Positions 32,356-40,780 of a stretch of DNA of 44,882 nucleotides are shown here, one piece after another (within the stretch, counting starts at the first letter, position 1; the number at the start of each line of letters is the position of its first letter). The stretch is from positions 1-44,882 of the forward strand of contig NZ_JALFCU010000016.1 of assembly GCF_022771645.1 (NCBI RefSeq), in the 5' to 3' direction. Below the pieces are notes generated by a model. The model saw only the letters and a program-made list of their open reading frames with translations, was not told the DNA's origin and searched no databases. The DNA is from Selenomonas sp. (GTDB taxonomy: Bacteria > Bacillota > Negativicutes > Selenomonadales > Selenomonadaceae). A program made the translations under genes and the position numbers.

Positions 32356-34710
32356 TCATTTGTTCTTCGAGGCGTTGCGGAACTTGCGTTCCTGATAAAG
32401 CTTCTGCATCCGCTCGATCGGTTCCTTCATGATTTCTTTCAGAGGATGCGTGTTGTGGATGACGTTCTCAATATCATCCGTCGTCAGATGTTCCTTGTCT
32501 TCCGCAAAGGCGTTTTCCACACTCTCGCTGACGACGCCCTCGATGCCGGCGCCGCTGAAACCGTCTGCCTTTAAAGCAAGCTTCCGCAGATCAATCTTGT
32601 CGAGATCCTTCAGCCGGCGCTTCGCGATGTGGATGCGGAAAATCTTCTCCCGTTCTTCGAGGCCGGGCAAGTCGATATAGAAAATATCGTCAAAACGTCC
32701 CTTGCGGAGCAGTTCCGGCGGCATCTTCGTGATATCATTCGCCGTCGCCACGACGAACACCGTGCTCTTGTTCTCCTGCAGCCAGGTGAGGAACGCGCCG
32801 AACAAGCGGATGACAACGTCGCTGCTCGCCCCGGCATTCCCGAGGCCTGAGAACGCCTTCTCCATTTCATCCACCCACAGCACACATGGCGCGATCGCTT
32901 CGGAGAGGTTCAGCGCCCGCCGCATGTTCGCTTCGGACTCGCCGACGAACTTCCCCATGACCTTGCCCATGTCCAGCCGGATCAACGGCATATCGAACGA
33001 TGCCGCCGTGACTTTCGCGCACAGGGATTTGCCACAACCTGGCATCCCAACGATGAGCACGCCTTTCGGAATGTCCACGCCGAACTCTGTTGCCTTCTTG
33101 ATGTTCTTGAAGACTTTCGCCTTCCGTTCCAGCCAATCTTGCAATGTCGCCAGGCCGCCGATGTCTTCCTTCTTTTCCCGTACCTCAACCATTTCCAGGA
33201 TGCCGGACTTCTGGATCATCTGCCGCTTCTGCTCGCGGATCAGCGCGAGGTCGTCGCGGTTGATTTCGCCGTTGCTTGAGAGGGCCAGCGCCAGGATGTT
33301 GCCGATCTCAAACTCGGAAAGCCCCTTGAAGGCCTGCACCATGTCGTTGAGCAATTGCTCATCCAATTCGCCCTGCCAATGTTCCGTCTGCTTACCTTCC
33401 TCTCCAGCATCCTCCTCCGCGTTCTCGCAATAGATGTTCTGTCCTTTGCAAAAATCCTGTATGATCTTGCGAATTTCCCGCGACGACAAGTGTTCCATAT
33501 GCACGAGCGTCAAATAATTTTCCAGTTCGTGCGGAATGACGGTGATGGGCGATACGATGACGACATTCGTGTCTTCCAGCTTGCCAGCATTGATGAGCTG
33601 TGCGAACTTCTTCAGGCGCGCGACCACCAACGGGTCTTTCAATAGGTCATGCGCATCCTTGAGGACGATGACGCTCCGGCAGGCATCGCCCTGATTGCGG
33701 ATCAGGTACAGCAGCGTGTCCGAGAGCGACCAGCCGTCCTTTCGGATGGCGTTCTTTTTATCGCTCAGGCCCTGCGCGCTCCATTCCAAGATGTTGCGGC
33801 CGCCGGCGACAGACTCGAGGATGACACCCACCTTGTCTTCCTCGAACGTTTCAAGGTAGATGATGGGAAATCCCGCATCGAGGTAGCGGACGAGCTGGTT
33901 CTTCACCGTGCTGACGCTGTCTTTCTCTTTGCGCATCTGGACGTTCCTGCCCCTGCTGCCGTCCAGATGAACCTTGTCTTTCTCCTTCTGGACATCGCCC
34001 CTGTGCATGAGGCTGTTGGGAACCTCGCTGACCTTTTGGACGAACTTCTTCGCCAGGGACAGGCCGTCCGCGCCGCCGTCGTCCTGGATGCCATCGAGCG
34101 CGCTGTGGATATGTTCCAGGCGGATGCCCTGCTTCTCGACAGCCGTCTTGAGCTGCGAGCCTTCTCCCATCGGGTCAAACGTCACATATGTATCCTCGAT
34201 GCCGATGAACGTCCGATGCCCCGCACGCGCCAAAGGAATCACATAGGTGATCAGCGTTTTTCCCTCACCTTTCCCGAGCAGGTAAATGGGCGTCACACCC
34301 TGCGCTAACAACAGCTCAAGATCCCGCTGGTTGCAGGCCAGTGCATCCAGATGTGCCTTCGCCAGTGGGTTGCGCGTTCGTTGGGACACTTTGTCTTCCT
34401 TTTTAATCCGCGCATCGATGGCCGGGATGTCCAATGGTTCGGGGTATTCTACTTTTACCCCCAACGCCGTGCACAGCTTTTCGCCGAGGTCTGGATCGTC
34501 CTTCTTCAGATTCTCCTTCAGCTTCTCGATCTCGTTTGCGGTCTCTTCATAATGGCGGTCGCGCAGCCATTCGACCAATTTACCATCCAGAAAATAGCCT
34601 GCAACCTGCGGAAGATTGAAATGCTTCCTCAAATCCTCGATCGTCCGGACATCCGTCCCGTCGCGCATCTGCAGTGCGTATTTGATTTTTCGCCCCATCA
34701 TGTCCATCAT
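32356..34710 (-). CDS. Ycf46-like AAA+ ATPase with N-terminal extra module
   Basis: A 784-residue protein in three parts. Residues 1-~180 form a module with KIKYALQMRDGTDVRTIEDL, a conserved-looking VAGYFLDGKLVEWLRDR helix pair, and a strand-rich IYLLGKGEGKTLITYVIPLA segment. Residues ~265-410 look like a degenerate AAA domain (AGFPIIYLETFEEDK, SVIVLKDAHDLL, TNVVIVSP) as in the N-terminal half of Ycf46. Residues ~515-740 are an active-looking AAA+ domain: Walker A VGMPGCGKSLCAKV, Walker B CVLWVDEMEKAF, sensor VVATANDITKMPPELL and arginine-finger region RKGRFDDIF. GGAGG lies 8 bases before ATG 34710; GTG 34719 overlaps that site. It uses more AAA/GAA-type codons than its neighbours, hinting at transfer. 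Confidence 0.82.
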   Translation of the reverse strand: MMDMMGRKIKYALQMRDGTDVRTIEDLRKHFNLPQVAGYFLDGKLVEWLRDRHYEETANEIEKLKENLKKDDPDLGEKLCTALGVKVEYPEPLDIPAIDARIKKEDKVSQRTRNPLAKAHLDALACNQRDLELLLAQGVTPIYLLGKGEGKTLITYVIPLARAGHRTFIGIEDTYVTFDPMGEGSQLKTAVEKQGIRLEHIHSALDGIQDDGGADGLSLAKKFVQKVSEVPNSLMHRGDVQKEKDKVHLDGSRGRNVQMRKEKDSVSTVKNQLVRYLDAGFPIIYLETFEEDKVGVILESVAGGRNILEWSAQGLSDKKNAIRKDGWSLSDTLLYLIRNQGDACRSVIVLKDAHDLLKDPLVVARLKKFAQLINAGKLEDTNVVIVSPITVIPHELENYLTLVHMEHLSSREIRKIIQDFCKGQNIYCENAEEDAGEEGKQTEHWQGELDEQLLNDMVQAFKGLSEFEIGNILALALSSNGEINRDDLALIREQKRQMIQKSGILEMVEVREKKEDIGGLATLQDWLERKAKVFKNIKKATEFGVDIPKGVLIVGMPGCGKSLCAKVTAASFDMPLIRLDMGKVMGKFVGESEANMRRALNLSEAIAPCVLWVDEMEKAFSGLGNAGASSDVVIRLFGAFLTWLQENKSTVFVVATANDITKMPPELLRKGRFDDIFYIDLPGLEEREKIFRIHIAKRRLKDLDKIDLRKLALKADGFSGAGIEGVVSESVENAFAEDKEHLTTDDIENVIHNTHPLKEIMKEPIERMQKLYQERKFRNASKNK

Positions 34711-34828
34711 CGGCGACACCTCCGCGTCCTGTCTGGAAGTCTTTGTCCTTTTTTATTCGACATGCTTCCCCGTGTTTCCTGCCACGGTGCAGGGGAAATC
34801 GTCCCATCTGCCGCAAAAGATGAGCACA

Positions 34829-35311
34829 TCAACGTTTTTCCCGAACCGCCTGCCGCCGCTTCTCCCGCCGCTCGCGAAAAAAGCGCTTCATGATGGCCGC
34901 GCATTCGTCCTGCAGCACGCCCGCCGTCATCGCGGGCGCATGGTTGAGCGCGGGATGCCCCGGGATGTTGAACAGCGATTCGCACGCGCCGGCTTTCGCG
35001 TCCGTGCTGCCGTAGACGACGCGGTCGACGCGGCTCATGACGATCGCGCCCGCGCACATCGGGCACGGCTCGATCGTCACGTAGAGCGTGAGCCCCGTGA
35101 GCCGCCAGTGGCCGAGCGCTTCGCATGCTGCGCGGATGGCGATCATCTCGGCGTGCGCCGTCGCGTCGTGCGCCGTCTCGCGCAGGTTGTGGCCGCGCGC
35201 GACGATCTGTCCCGCCTCGTCGACGAGCACGGCGCCGATCGGCACCTCGCCGATGTCGTAGGCAGCCTGTGCTTCTTTCAAAGCCTCGCGCATGAAATCC
35301 TCGTCCGTCAT
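34829..35311 (-). CDS. tadA: tRNA-specific adenosine deaminase
   Basis: TadA converts A34 to inosine in the anticodon of tRNA-Arg(ACG). The 160-residue cytidine-deaminase-fold protein has the zinc/catalytic motif TAHAEMIAI and the second zinc site EPCPMCAGAIVMSRV. It also has the family-typical FNIPGHPALNH segment and a very basic C-terminus (FFRERREKRRQAVREKR). The ATG at 35311 has AAGGAG 8 bases upstream; the ATG two codons earlier is too close. It begins 24 bases after the mdh terminator with no recognisable promoter between. Confidence 0.95.
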   Translation of the reverse strand: MTDEDFMREALKEAQAAYDIGEVPIGAVLVDEAGQIVARGHNLRETAHDATAHAEMIAIRAACEALGHWRLTGLTLYVTIEPCPMCAGAIVMSRVDRVVYGSTDAKAGACESLFNIPGHPALNHAPAMTAGVLQDECAAIMKRFFRERREKRRQAVREKR

Positions 35312-35335
35312 GTGCATCTCTCCTTTTCATCAGGA

Positions 35336-35371
35336 TAAAAAGAAGCCTCCCTCGATGGGGAGGGAGGCTTC
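35336..35371 (-). terminator. terminator after mdh
   Basis: Minus strand GAAGCCTCCCTC-loop-GAGGGAGGCTTC perfect 12-bp stem followed by TTTTT. tadA begins just beyond it. Confidence 0.92.
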
Positions 35372-35418
35372 TTTCAAGAAAGAACTGATAACGAAGTTAC
35401 CAGTAGAGCGAACAAAAA

Positions 35419-36381
35419 TCAGAGGACGTTGAGCTTCGCGTTCGTGTTGCGAGCCGCCTGGACGGACTCGTCGAACTTCGCTTTCTCGTCGCCGTCGAGC
35501 TTGTACTCGACGATCTTCTCAACGCCGTTCTTGCCGAGGAGGACCGGCACGCCGATGCAGAGGTCTTTCTCACCATACTCGCCATCGAGATAGACGCAGC
35601 ACGGGATGAGCTTCTTCGCATCGAGAGCGATCGCCTCGACCATGGCCGCAGCAGCAGCGCCCGGAGCGTACCAAGCGGACGTGCCGAGGAGCTTCGTCAG
35701 CGTCGCGCCGCCGACCTTCGTGGACTCGACAGCTTCCGTGAGCTGCTCGTCCGTGAGGAGCTGCTTCACGGGGATGCCGCGATACGTGGCGACGCTCGTC
35801 AGAGGCACCATCGTCTTGTCGCTGTGGCCGCCGATGACCATGCCGTCGATGTCCGTCGGCGTGGCAGGATAGCCGGCCTTCTGGAGGGCTTTGCTGAGGA
35901 AATAACGGAAACGGCTGCTGTCGAGCATGCCGCCCTGGCCGATGACGCGGTTGCGCGGGAGCTTGCTGTCTTTGAGCGTGAGGAACGTCATCGCATCCAT
36001 CGGGTTCGAGATGATGATGAAGATCGCATCCGGAGAATACTGGAGAGCCTGGTCGACAACGCTCTTGACGATCTTCTGGTTGACGCCGATGAGGTCTTCG
36101 CGGCTCATGCCCGGCTTGCGCGGCATGCCGGACGTGACGACGACGACGTCGGAGCCAGCCGTCGGAGCATAGCCCTCTTTGTCATCCACATGCGCCGTGA
36201 CGCCCGTGACTGTCGTGTCGAAGTTCAGCAGATGTGCCGTCTGCATGATATCCATGGCCTTGCCTTCTGCAACGCCATCTTTGATATCGACGAGCACGAC
36301 TTCGCTGGCGAAGTTCTTCTGCGCGAGAACGTTCGCAACCGTAGCACCGACGTTACCTGCACCAACAACTGTTACTTTCAT
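35419..36381 (-). CDS. mdh: malate dehydrogenase (LDH-like type)
   Basis: Mdh interconverts malate and oxaloacetate with NAD(H), which in propionate/succinate-forming anaerobes is the reductive route. The 320-residue protein has the Rossmann start KVTVVGAGNVGATVANVLA with Asp at the NAD ribose site (VVLVDIKDG). The substrate loop SGMPRKPGMSREDL has Arg residues in place of the Gln of lactate dehydrogenase. NPMDAMTFL and the catalytic His in IGGHSDKTMVP are also present. AAGGAGG lies 11 bases before the ATG. Monocistronic, with its own promoter about 130 bases upstream and a strong terminator. Confidence 0.95.
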   Translation of the reverse strand: MKVTVVGAGNVGATVANVLAQKNFASEVVLVDIKDGVAEGKAMDIMQTAHLLNFDTTVTGVTAHVDDKEGYAPTAGSDVVVVTSGMPRKPGMSREDLIGVNQKIVKSVVDQALQYSPDAIFIIISNPMDAMTFLTLKDSKLPRNRVIGQGGMLDSSRFRYFLSKALQKAGYPATPTDIDGMVIGGHSDKTMVPLTSVATYRGIPVKQLLTDEQLTEAVESTKVGGATLTKLLGTSAWYAPGAAAAAMVEAIALDAKKLIPCCVYLDGEYGEKDLCIGVPVLLGKNGVEKIVEYKLDGDEKAKFDESVQAARNTNAKLNVL

Positions 36382-36510
36382 GATTTAAGCAACCTCCTTA
36401 AGAACTCGATGACGCCCCATTCGACGGAACGCATCTCTTCCATCACGGTGATCTTGCACATTGCATTCACAGAAACTCCGCACAAAATCCCTATGATTTT
36501 TCCACGTCCT

Positions 36511-36539
36511 AGTATAGCAAACCATGGTCAAAAAATCAA
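36511..36539 (-). promoter_or_regulatory. mdh promoter
   Basis: Minus strand TTGATT at 36539-36534, 17-base spacer, TATACT at 36516-36511. The roughly 120-base untranslated leader that follows shows no obvious riboswitch fold. Confidence 0.7.
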
Positions 36540-36597
36540 TGGAAAAGTATCGAAATTTTATTCTATCATTAGCCGGGCTTATCGTTGCGAAAACCGG

Positions 36598-37479
36598 TCA
36601 GACGCAGGCCGGCACGAGCGCATGGCGCACGCGGCTCGCGACGCCTGTGAAAATGCGGCTCGGGATAGAGAGCTCCGCCGCGAGGCCGCTGCCGAGGTCG
36701 ATCTCCGGGCGGTTCGTGCCATGGAAATCGGTACCTGCGGTCGGCAGCAGGTCATAACGCTCGATCATCTGCGCGGCGAAGGCGCGGTCATCCGCCGTGT
36801 AGTTCGGATACCAGCACTCCATGCCGTCGAGGCCGAGCGCGTGGAGCTCGCCGATGAGCTCCGCCTGCCGCTCGCGCGTCTCGCCCTTCAGGCCGATGCG
36901 CTTGTGGAAATGCGCGAGCGACGTGATGCCGCCCGCCGCGTGGATGACCGGCAGCGCTTCCGCAGGCTCGACGATGGCATCGAGGCCGAGGAGATGAACG
37001 GCGGGGTCGAGGTAGTTGTCCCAGAGCGGCTGCGCGTGGTCGTAGAGATGGAGCGCGACGAGGCAACGCATGATGGCGTAGCGGTCCGGCACGCCGTAAG
37101 CATGCGCCCGCACGTCATCCATCGTGATATCGATGCCCTTGTCACGGACGTAGTCGACAATCTCGGGAATCTTCGCTTCCTTCACGGCGCGCACCTTGCG
37201 ATAGAGCGCTTGGAACGCCGGATGCGCCGCGTCAAAGCCGAGGCAGACGATGTGGATCTTGTGGCCTTGGAATTGCGCGGAAAGCTCCATGCCCGGGACG
37301 AAGCCGAGGCCGAACCCGCGTGCCGCTTCCTCAGCTTCTGCATTGCCCGAAATATTATCATGATCCGTCAGCGCGAACGCTGCGAGCCCGCGCTGTTTCG
37401 CGTAGGCCGCGATCTCGCGCGGCGTCATGCTGCCGTCCGAGACGAGCGAATGGACGTGGAGGTCTGTGTATCCATTCAT
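36598..37479 (-). CDS. PHP-domain phosphoesterase
   Basis: A 293-residue PHP family metal-dependent phosphoesterase. Metal-binding motifs are in the expected order: TDLHVHSLVSDGSM at residue 5, ALTDHDNISG, GMELSA, SLAHFHKR and GTDFHGTNRPEIDLG. The insertion between the third and fourth motifs and the ending fit the YciV/RNase AM-like group, which hydrolyses nucleoside 3',5'-bisphosphates or short RNA ends. That specific activity is an inference from family resemblance. Its ATG overlaps the uvrC stop (ATGA), so it is the second gene of a uvrC transcript. Confidence 0.88.
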   Translation of the reverse strand: MNGYTDLHVHSLVSDGSMTPREIAAYAKQRGLAAFALTDHDNISGNAEAEEAARGFGLGFVPGMELSAQFQGHKIHIVCLGFDAAHPAFQALYRKVRAVKEAKIPEIVDYVRDKGIDITMDDVRAHAYGVPDRYAIMRCLVALHLYDHAQPLWDNYLDPAVHLLGLDAIVEPAEALPVIHAAGGITSLAHFHKRIGLKGETRERQAELIGELHALGLDGMECWYPNYTADDRAFAAQMIERYDLLPTAGTDFHGTNRPEIDLGSGLAAELSIPSRIFTGVASRVRHALVPACV

Positions 37480-39314
37480 TCTATGTTTTCCCCTTTCAAT
37501 TCCCGCTGTGCTTCGAAAAATTGATAGACGGCTTCGGCGGCCGGCCGGTTCATGCCCGGCGCGGCCGCGAGCTCGTCGACGCTCGCGGCCTTGATCTTCG
37601 CCATCGTGCCGAACGTGCTCCAGAGCGCCTTGCGGCGCGTCGGGCCGATGCCGACGATATGGTCGAGCACGGAGACAAGATTGCGCTTGCCGCGCAGATT
37701 CCGATGGTATGTGATGGCGAAGCGGTGCGCCTCATCGCGGATGCGCTGGATGAGATAAAGCGCCTGGCTGTGGCGTGGCAGCACGACGGGGTCGCTCTCG
37801 CCCTCGCGGAACACGAGCTCGAACTGCTTCGCGAGGCCGACGACCGGCACGTCTTTATGCCCTGCGCCGCGGATGATCTCGAGCGCGGATGACAGCTGCC
37901 CCTTGCCGCCGTCGATGACGATGAGGTCCGGCAGCTCGTCCTCCGGCAGGTCGCCGTAGCGACGCTGCGTGACCTCGCGCATCGAGAGGAAGTCGTCGGG
38001 CTTTCCCTCGGTGGATTGTATCTTGAAGCGGCGGTAATCCGATTTCTTCGGCAGGCCGCCTTCGAACACGACCATCGACGCGACGGTCTCCGAGCCCTGG
38101 ATATGCGAGATATCGAAGCACTCCATGCGATTCGGCAGCTTCTTGAGCCCGAGATATTTCCCGAGCTCTTCGACGGCGCCGAGCGTCTGCGCGTTCGCCT
38201 GCTGGATCTTCGCCGCTTCGTCCGCGAGGAATTTCTCCGCGTTGCTCGCGGCCATGGCGACGATGTCGTGCTTCGTGCCACGCTGCGGGACTTCGATGAG
38301 GACTTTCGCGTGTTTCTTTTCCGCGAGCCACGTTTCGAGGAGTTCCCTTTCCCCAATGTCCATCGGCAGCAGGATTTCGCGCGGGATGAACGTCGCGCGA
38401 TGATAATACTGCTGGAGGAACGCCGCGAGCAGCGCCTCATCCGACTCGTCCTCGCTGCCGCGCAGGAGGAAGTGCTCGCGCCCGATCATCTTGCCCGAGC
38501 GGATGAAGAACACCTGCACGCAGACGCCTGCCGCTGCGCGCGCCATGCCGATGGCGTCCTGGTCGCCCGCGCCCGTCACGATGTTCTGCTTTTCCGCGAC
38601 TTTCCGCACGGCCGCGAGCTGGTCGCGCAGCCGTGCCGCGAGCTCGAACCGGTAGTCCTCCGCCGCCGCTTTCATGCGCGCGTCGAGTTCCCGCTCGACC
38701 GTCTCCGTGCGGCCTTCGAGGAACAGCAGCACGGACTGAATCATCGCGTCGTATTCCTCTTTTGCGACCTTGCCGGCACACGGCGCGAGGCAGCGCTTGA
38801 TGTGAAACTCGAGGCACGGGCGGTCCTGCAGCGTCTTGCAGTTGCGCAGCGGGAACAGCCGCCGCAGGAGCTTCAGACTTTCGTGCACAGCCGTGACGTT
38901 CGTGTACGGGCCGAAGTAGCGCGCGCCGTCCTTTGCGATGCGATGCGTCAGGAACACGCGCGGATAGTCGTCCTGCAGCGTGACTTTCACATACGGATAC
39001 GACTTGTCGTCTTTCAAGCTGATGTTGTAGCGCGGCCGATGCTTCTTGATGAGGTTGCATTCGAGGATCAGCGCCTCGACCTCGCTCGTCGTCATGATGG
39101 TCTCGAAGTCCGCGACGTTCGCGACCATGGCGCGGACTTTCGGCGTGTGGTTGCGCTGACTCTGGAAATATTGCCGTACGCGGTTCTTCAGCACGACGGC
39201 CTTGCCGACGTAGATGATCTTGCCCGCCGCGTCCTTCATGAGGTAGACGCCGGGATTTTCGGGCAGGAGCTTCAGCTTCTCGCGCACGCGCTCCGGAATG
39301 ACTCTTTCTTCCAT
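37476..39314 (-). CDS. uvrC: excinuclease ABC subunit C
   Basis: UvrC makes both incisions in nucleotide excision repair. The 612-residue protein has the N-terminal GIY-YIG domain (PGVYLMKDAAGKIIYVGKA), the CLEFHIKRCLAPCAGKV cysteine region and the UVR motif near residue 205. The RNase H-like C-terminal nuclease (MECFDISHIQGSETVASMVVF, LIVIDGGKGQLSSA) and a helix-hairpin-helix tail (VGIGPTRRKALW) follow. The ATG at 39314 has only a weak ribosome binding site (GAG). It begins 20 bases after the terminator of the tRNA-Leu gene, leaving no room for a normal promoter. Confidence 0.96.
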   Translation of the reverse strand: MEERVIPERVREKLKLLPENPGVYLMKDAAGKIIYVGKAVVLKNRVRQYFQSQRNHTPKVRAMVANVADFETIMTTSEVEALILECNLIKKHRPRYNISLKDDKSYPYVKVTLQDDYPRVFLTHRIAKDGARYFGPYTNVTAVHESLKLLRRLFPLRNCKTLQDRPCLEFHIKRCLAPCAGKVAKEEYDAMIQSVLLFLEGRTETVERELDARMKAAAEDYRFELAARLRDQLAAVRKVAEKQNIVTGAGDQDAIGMARAAAGVCVQVFFIRSGKMIGREHFLLRGSEDESDEALLAAFLQQYYHRATFIPREILLPMDIGERELLETWLAEKKHAKVLIEVPQRGTKHDIVAMAASNAEKFLADEAAKIQQANAQTLGAVEELGKYLGLKKLPNRMECFDISHIQGSETVASMVVFEGGLPKKSDYRRFKIQSTEGKPDDFLSMREVTQRRYGDLPEDELPDLIVIDGGKGQLSSALEIIRGAGHKDVPVVGLAKQFELVFREGESDPVVLPRHSQALYLIQRIRDEAHRFAITYHRNLRGKRNLVSVLDHIVGIGPTRRKALWSTFGTMAKIKAASVDELAAAPGMNRPAAEAVYQFFEAQRELKGENIE

Positions 39315-39334
39315 AACATCACTCGTAACTGCAC

Positions 39335-39362
39335 AAAAAACGGCCCGTCCTGCGACGAGCCG
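39335..39362 (-). terminator. terminator after tRNA-Leu
   Basis: Minus strand CGGCTCGTC-GCAG-GACGGGCCG (9 bp with one G-T) followed by TTTTTT, 13 bases beyond the tRNA CCA end and immediately ahead of uvrC. Confidence 0.88.
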
Positions 39363-39375
39363 ATACGAATCGTTT

Positions 39376-39460
39376 TGGTGCGGATGAAGGGGGTCGAACC
39401 CATACGCCTTGCGGCACTGGATCCTAAATCCAGCGCGTCTGCCAGTTCCGCCACATCCGC
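39376..39460 (-). tRNA. tRNA-Leu (anticodon TAG)
   Basis: The minus strand folds as a class II tRNA. The acceptor is GCGGATG/CATCCGC, the D-arm includes GGCAGACGC, and the anticodon stem CTGGA/TCCAG holds the loop TTTAGGA with anticodon TAG. A long variable arm (TGCCGCAAGGCGT) and a T-arm with GGGTTCGACCC follow. The discriminator A at 39379 is followed by an encoded CCA at 39378-39376. UAG reads CUN leucine codons. Confidence 0.96.
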
Positions 39461-39472
39461 AGGAACGGTGCT

Positions 39473-39501
39473 ATTATATCGGAAAAAATGAGGTACGTCA
39501 A
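39473..39501 (-). promoter_or_regulatory. tRNA-Leu promoter
   Basis: Minus strand TTGACG at 39501-39496, 17-base spacer, TATAAT at 39478-39473, 12 bases before the tRNA 5' end. A near-consensus, strong promoter. Confidence 0.88.
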
Positions 39502-39506
39502 TGTTT

Positions 39507-40658
39507 TCACAAACGCGGCAGCAACCAGCCGAACACGCTGACGAACGCCGAGCCGACGGAAAAGCCCTGCTCCGCTTGTTCGGCGAGGAGGTCGACCGAG
39601 CCGACGGATTTGCCGTCGTAGCGCAGGATGATCTTGCCGACCGGCGTGCCGGCCGCGACAGGCGCTTCGAGCACTTTCGGCAGGTCGTACGTCACCGTGT
39701 AGCGCTTCGGATCTTCGCCCTTGATGATCGGGTAGTTCACATCCGTCGCGGGATGCACGGCGACGGTCGCCTGCTTCGCGCCCTTGACCCAGACGGATTT
39801 TTTCAGGCGGTCACGCTGGATGCCTTTCTTCAGCCGCGTCTGCGCGAAGCCGTAGTCGAGGAGCTTGCGCGCGTCGTCAAAGCGCACGTGCGGGTCGGGC
39901 GCTTTCATGACGATAGCAATGAGTTCGAGTCCGTTGCGCCGCGCCGAAGCCGCGAGGCAGCCGCCCGCGTCCTGCGTCCAACCCGTCTTGATGCCCGTCA
40001 TGCCATCGTAATGGCCGAGCAGCTCGTTCGAATTCTCGACCATCTTGACTTTATTGCGCGGCAGCTCCCATCGGATCGGCGCTTTCTCGATGCTGACGAT
40101 GTCGCGGAAGTCCTTGCGCGTCATCGCGTGCCGCGCGAGCTTCGCCATGTCGCGCGCCGTCGAATAATGCGCGGCGTTCGTGAGGCCGTTCGGATTCGCG
40201 AAATGCGTGTCCGTCATGCCGAGCGCCTTCGCTTCGTCGTTCATCTTGTCGACGAATTTCGCAACCGAGCCTGATGCCGTCTCCGCGAGCGCGACGGCCG
40301 CGCCGTTGTCCGAAACGAGCATCATGCCGCGCAGGAGCTCGTCGGCCGTGAAGAGATCACCCGCAGAAAATTCCAATGGGCAGTCCTCCGTCTGATACGC
40401 ATTCTGCGAAATCATGATGTTCTGGTGGCGGCCGAGGAGGTTGAGCGCGAGAAGGCATGTCATGATTTTCGTCATGCTCGCGGGCGAACGCTGCGCGTCC
40501 GCATCTTTTTCATAGACGACGCGCCCTGTCGACGCCTCGATGACGATGGCCGACTGCGCGGAAATCGTCGGTACACCGTCCGCCTCTGCCGCAAGCACGG
40601 TTTCCATCGGCATGAGCCACGCGCAGAGCGCGAGCAAAAAAATCAAACACTTCCGCAA
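39507..40658 (-). CDS. dacF: D-alanyl-D-alanine carboxypeptidase, TTG start
   Basis: A PBP5/DacF-type enzyme that trims the terminal D-Ala from peptidoglycan stem peptides outside the inner membrane. The 383-residue precursor begins RKCLIFLLALCAWLMP, a signal peptide ending near VLAA-EADG. The serine peptidase motifs are SMTK (SxxK), SDN (SxN) and TGIKTGWT (KTG). A C-terminal PBP5_C beta domain and a terminal segment VGSAFVSVFGWLLPRL, probably membrane-associated, follow. The frame extends to 40724, but GAAAGGA lies 7 bases before TTG 40658, which sits exactly at the signal peptide. The dacF name is by similarity; other dac paralogues are possible. Confidence 0.9.
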   Translation of the reverse strand: MRKCLIFLLALCAWLMPMETVLAAEADGVPTISAQSAIVIEASTGRVVYEKDADAQRSPASMTKIMTCLLALNLLGRHQNIMISQNAYQTEDCPLEFSAGDLFTADELLRGMMLVSDNGAAVALAETASGSVAKFVDKMNDEAKALGMTDTHFANPNGLTNAAHYSTARDMAKLARHAMTRKDFRDIVSIEKAPIRWELPRNKVKMVENSNELLGHYDGMTGIKTGWTQDAGGCLAASARRNGLELIAIVMKAPDPHVRFDDARKLLDYGFAQTRLKKGIQRDRLKKSVWVKGAKQATVAVHPATDVNYPIIKGEDPKRYTVTYDLPKVLEAPVAAGTPVGKIILRYDGKSVGSVDLLAEQAEQGFSVGSAFVSVFGWLLPRL

Positions 40659-40694
40659 AGTTGTGTCCTTTCTTCCAGATTCCAAACGCCCTCC

Positions 40695-40724
40695 ATTATA
40701 CAAGAAGCGCCGCACTCTTTTCAA
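40695..40724 (-). promoter_or_regulatory. dacF promoter (overlaps divergent -35)
   Basis: Minus strand TTGAAA at 40724-40719, 18-base spacer, TATAAT at 40700-40695. Its -35 box occupies the same bases as the -35 of the plus-strand promoter. Confidence 0.8.
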
Positions 40725-40746
40725 GTACGGCGCAACGTTATATAAT
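40718..40746 (+). promoter_or_regulatory. promoter of the AI-2E family transporter gene
   Basis: Plus strand TTTTCA at 40718-40723, 17-base spacer, TATAAT at 40741-40746, followed by AAAGGAG and the ATG at 40781. Confidence 0.78.
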
Positions 40747-40780
40747 GGCGGTATCCGTTTTTCCTGCGAAAGGAGTTTTT

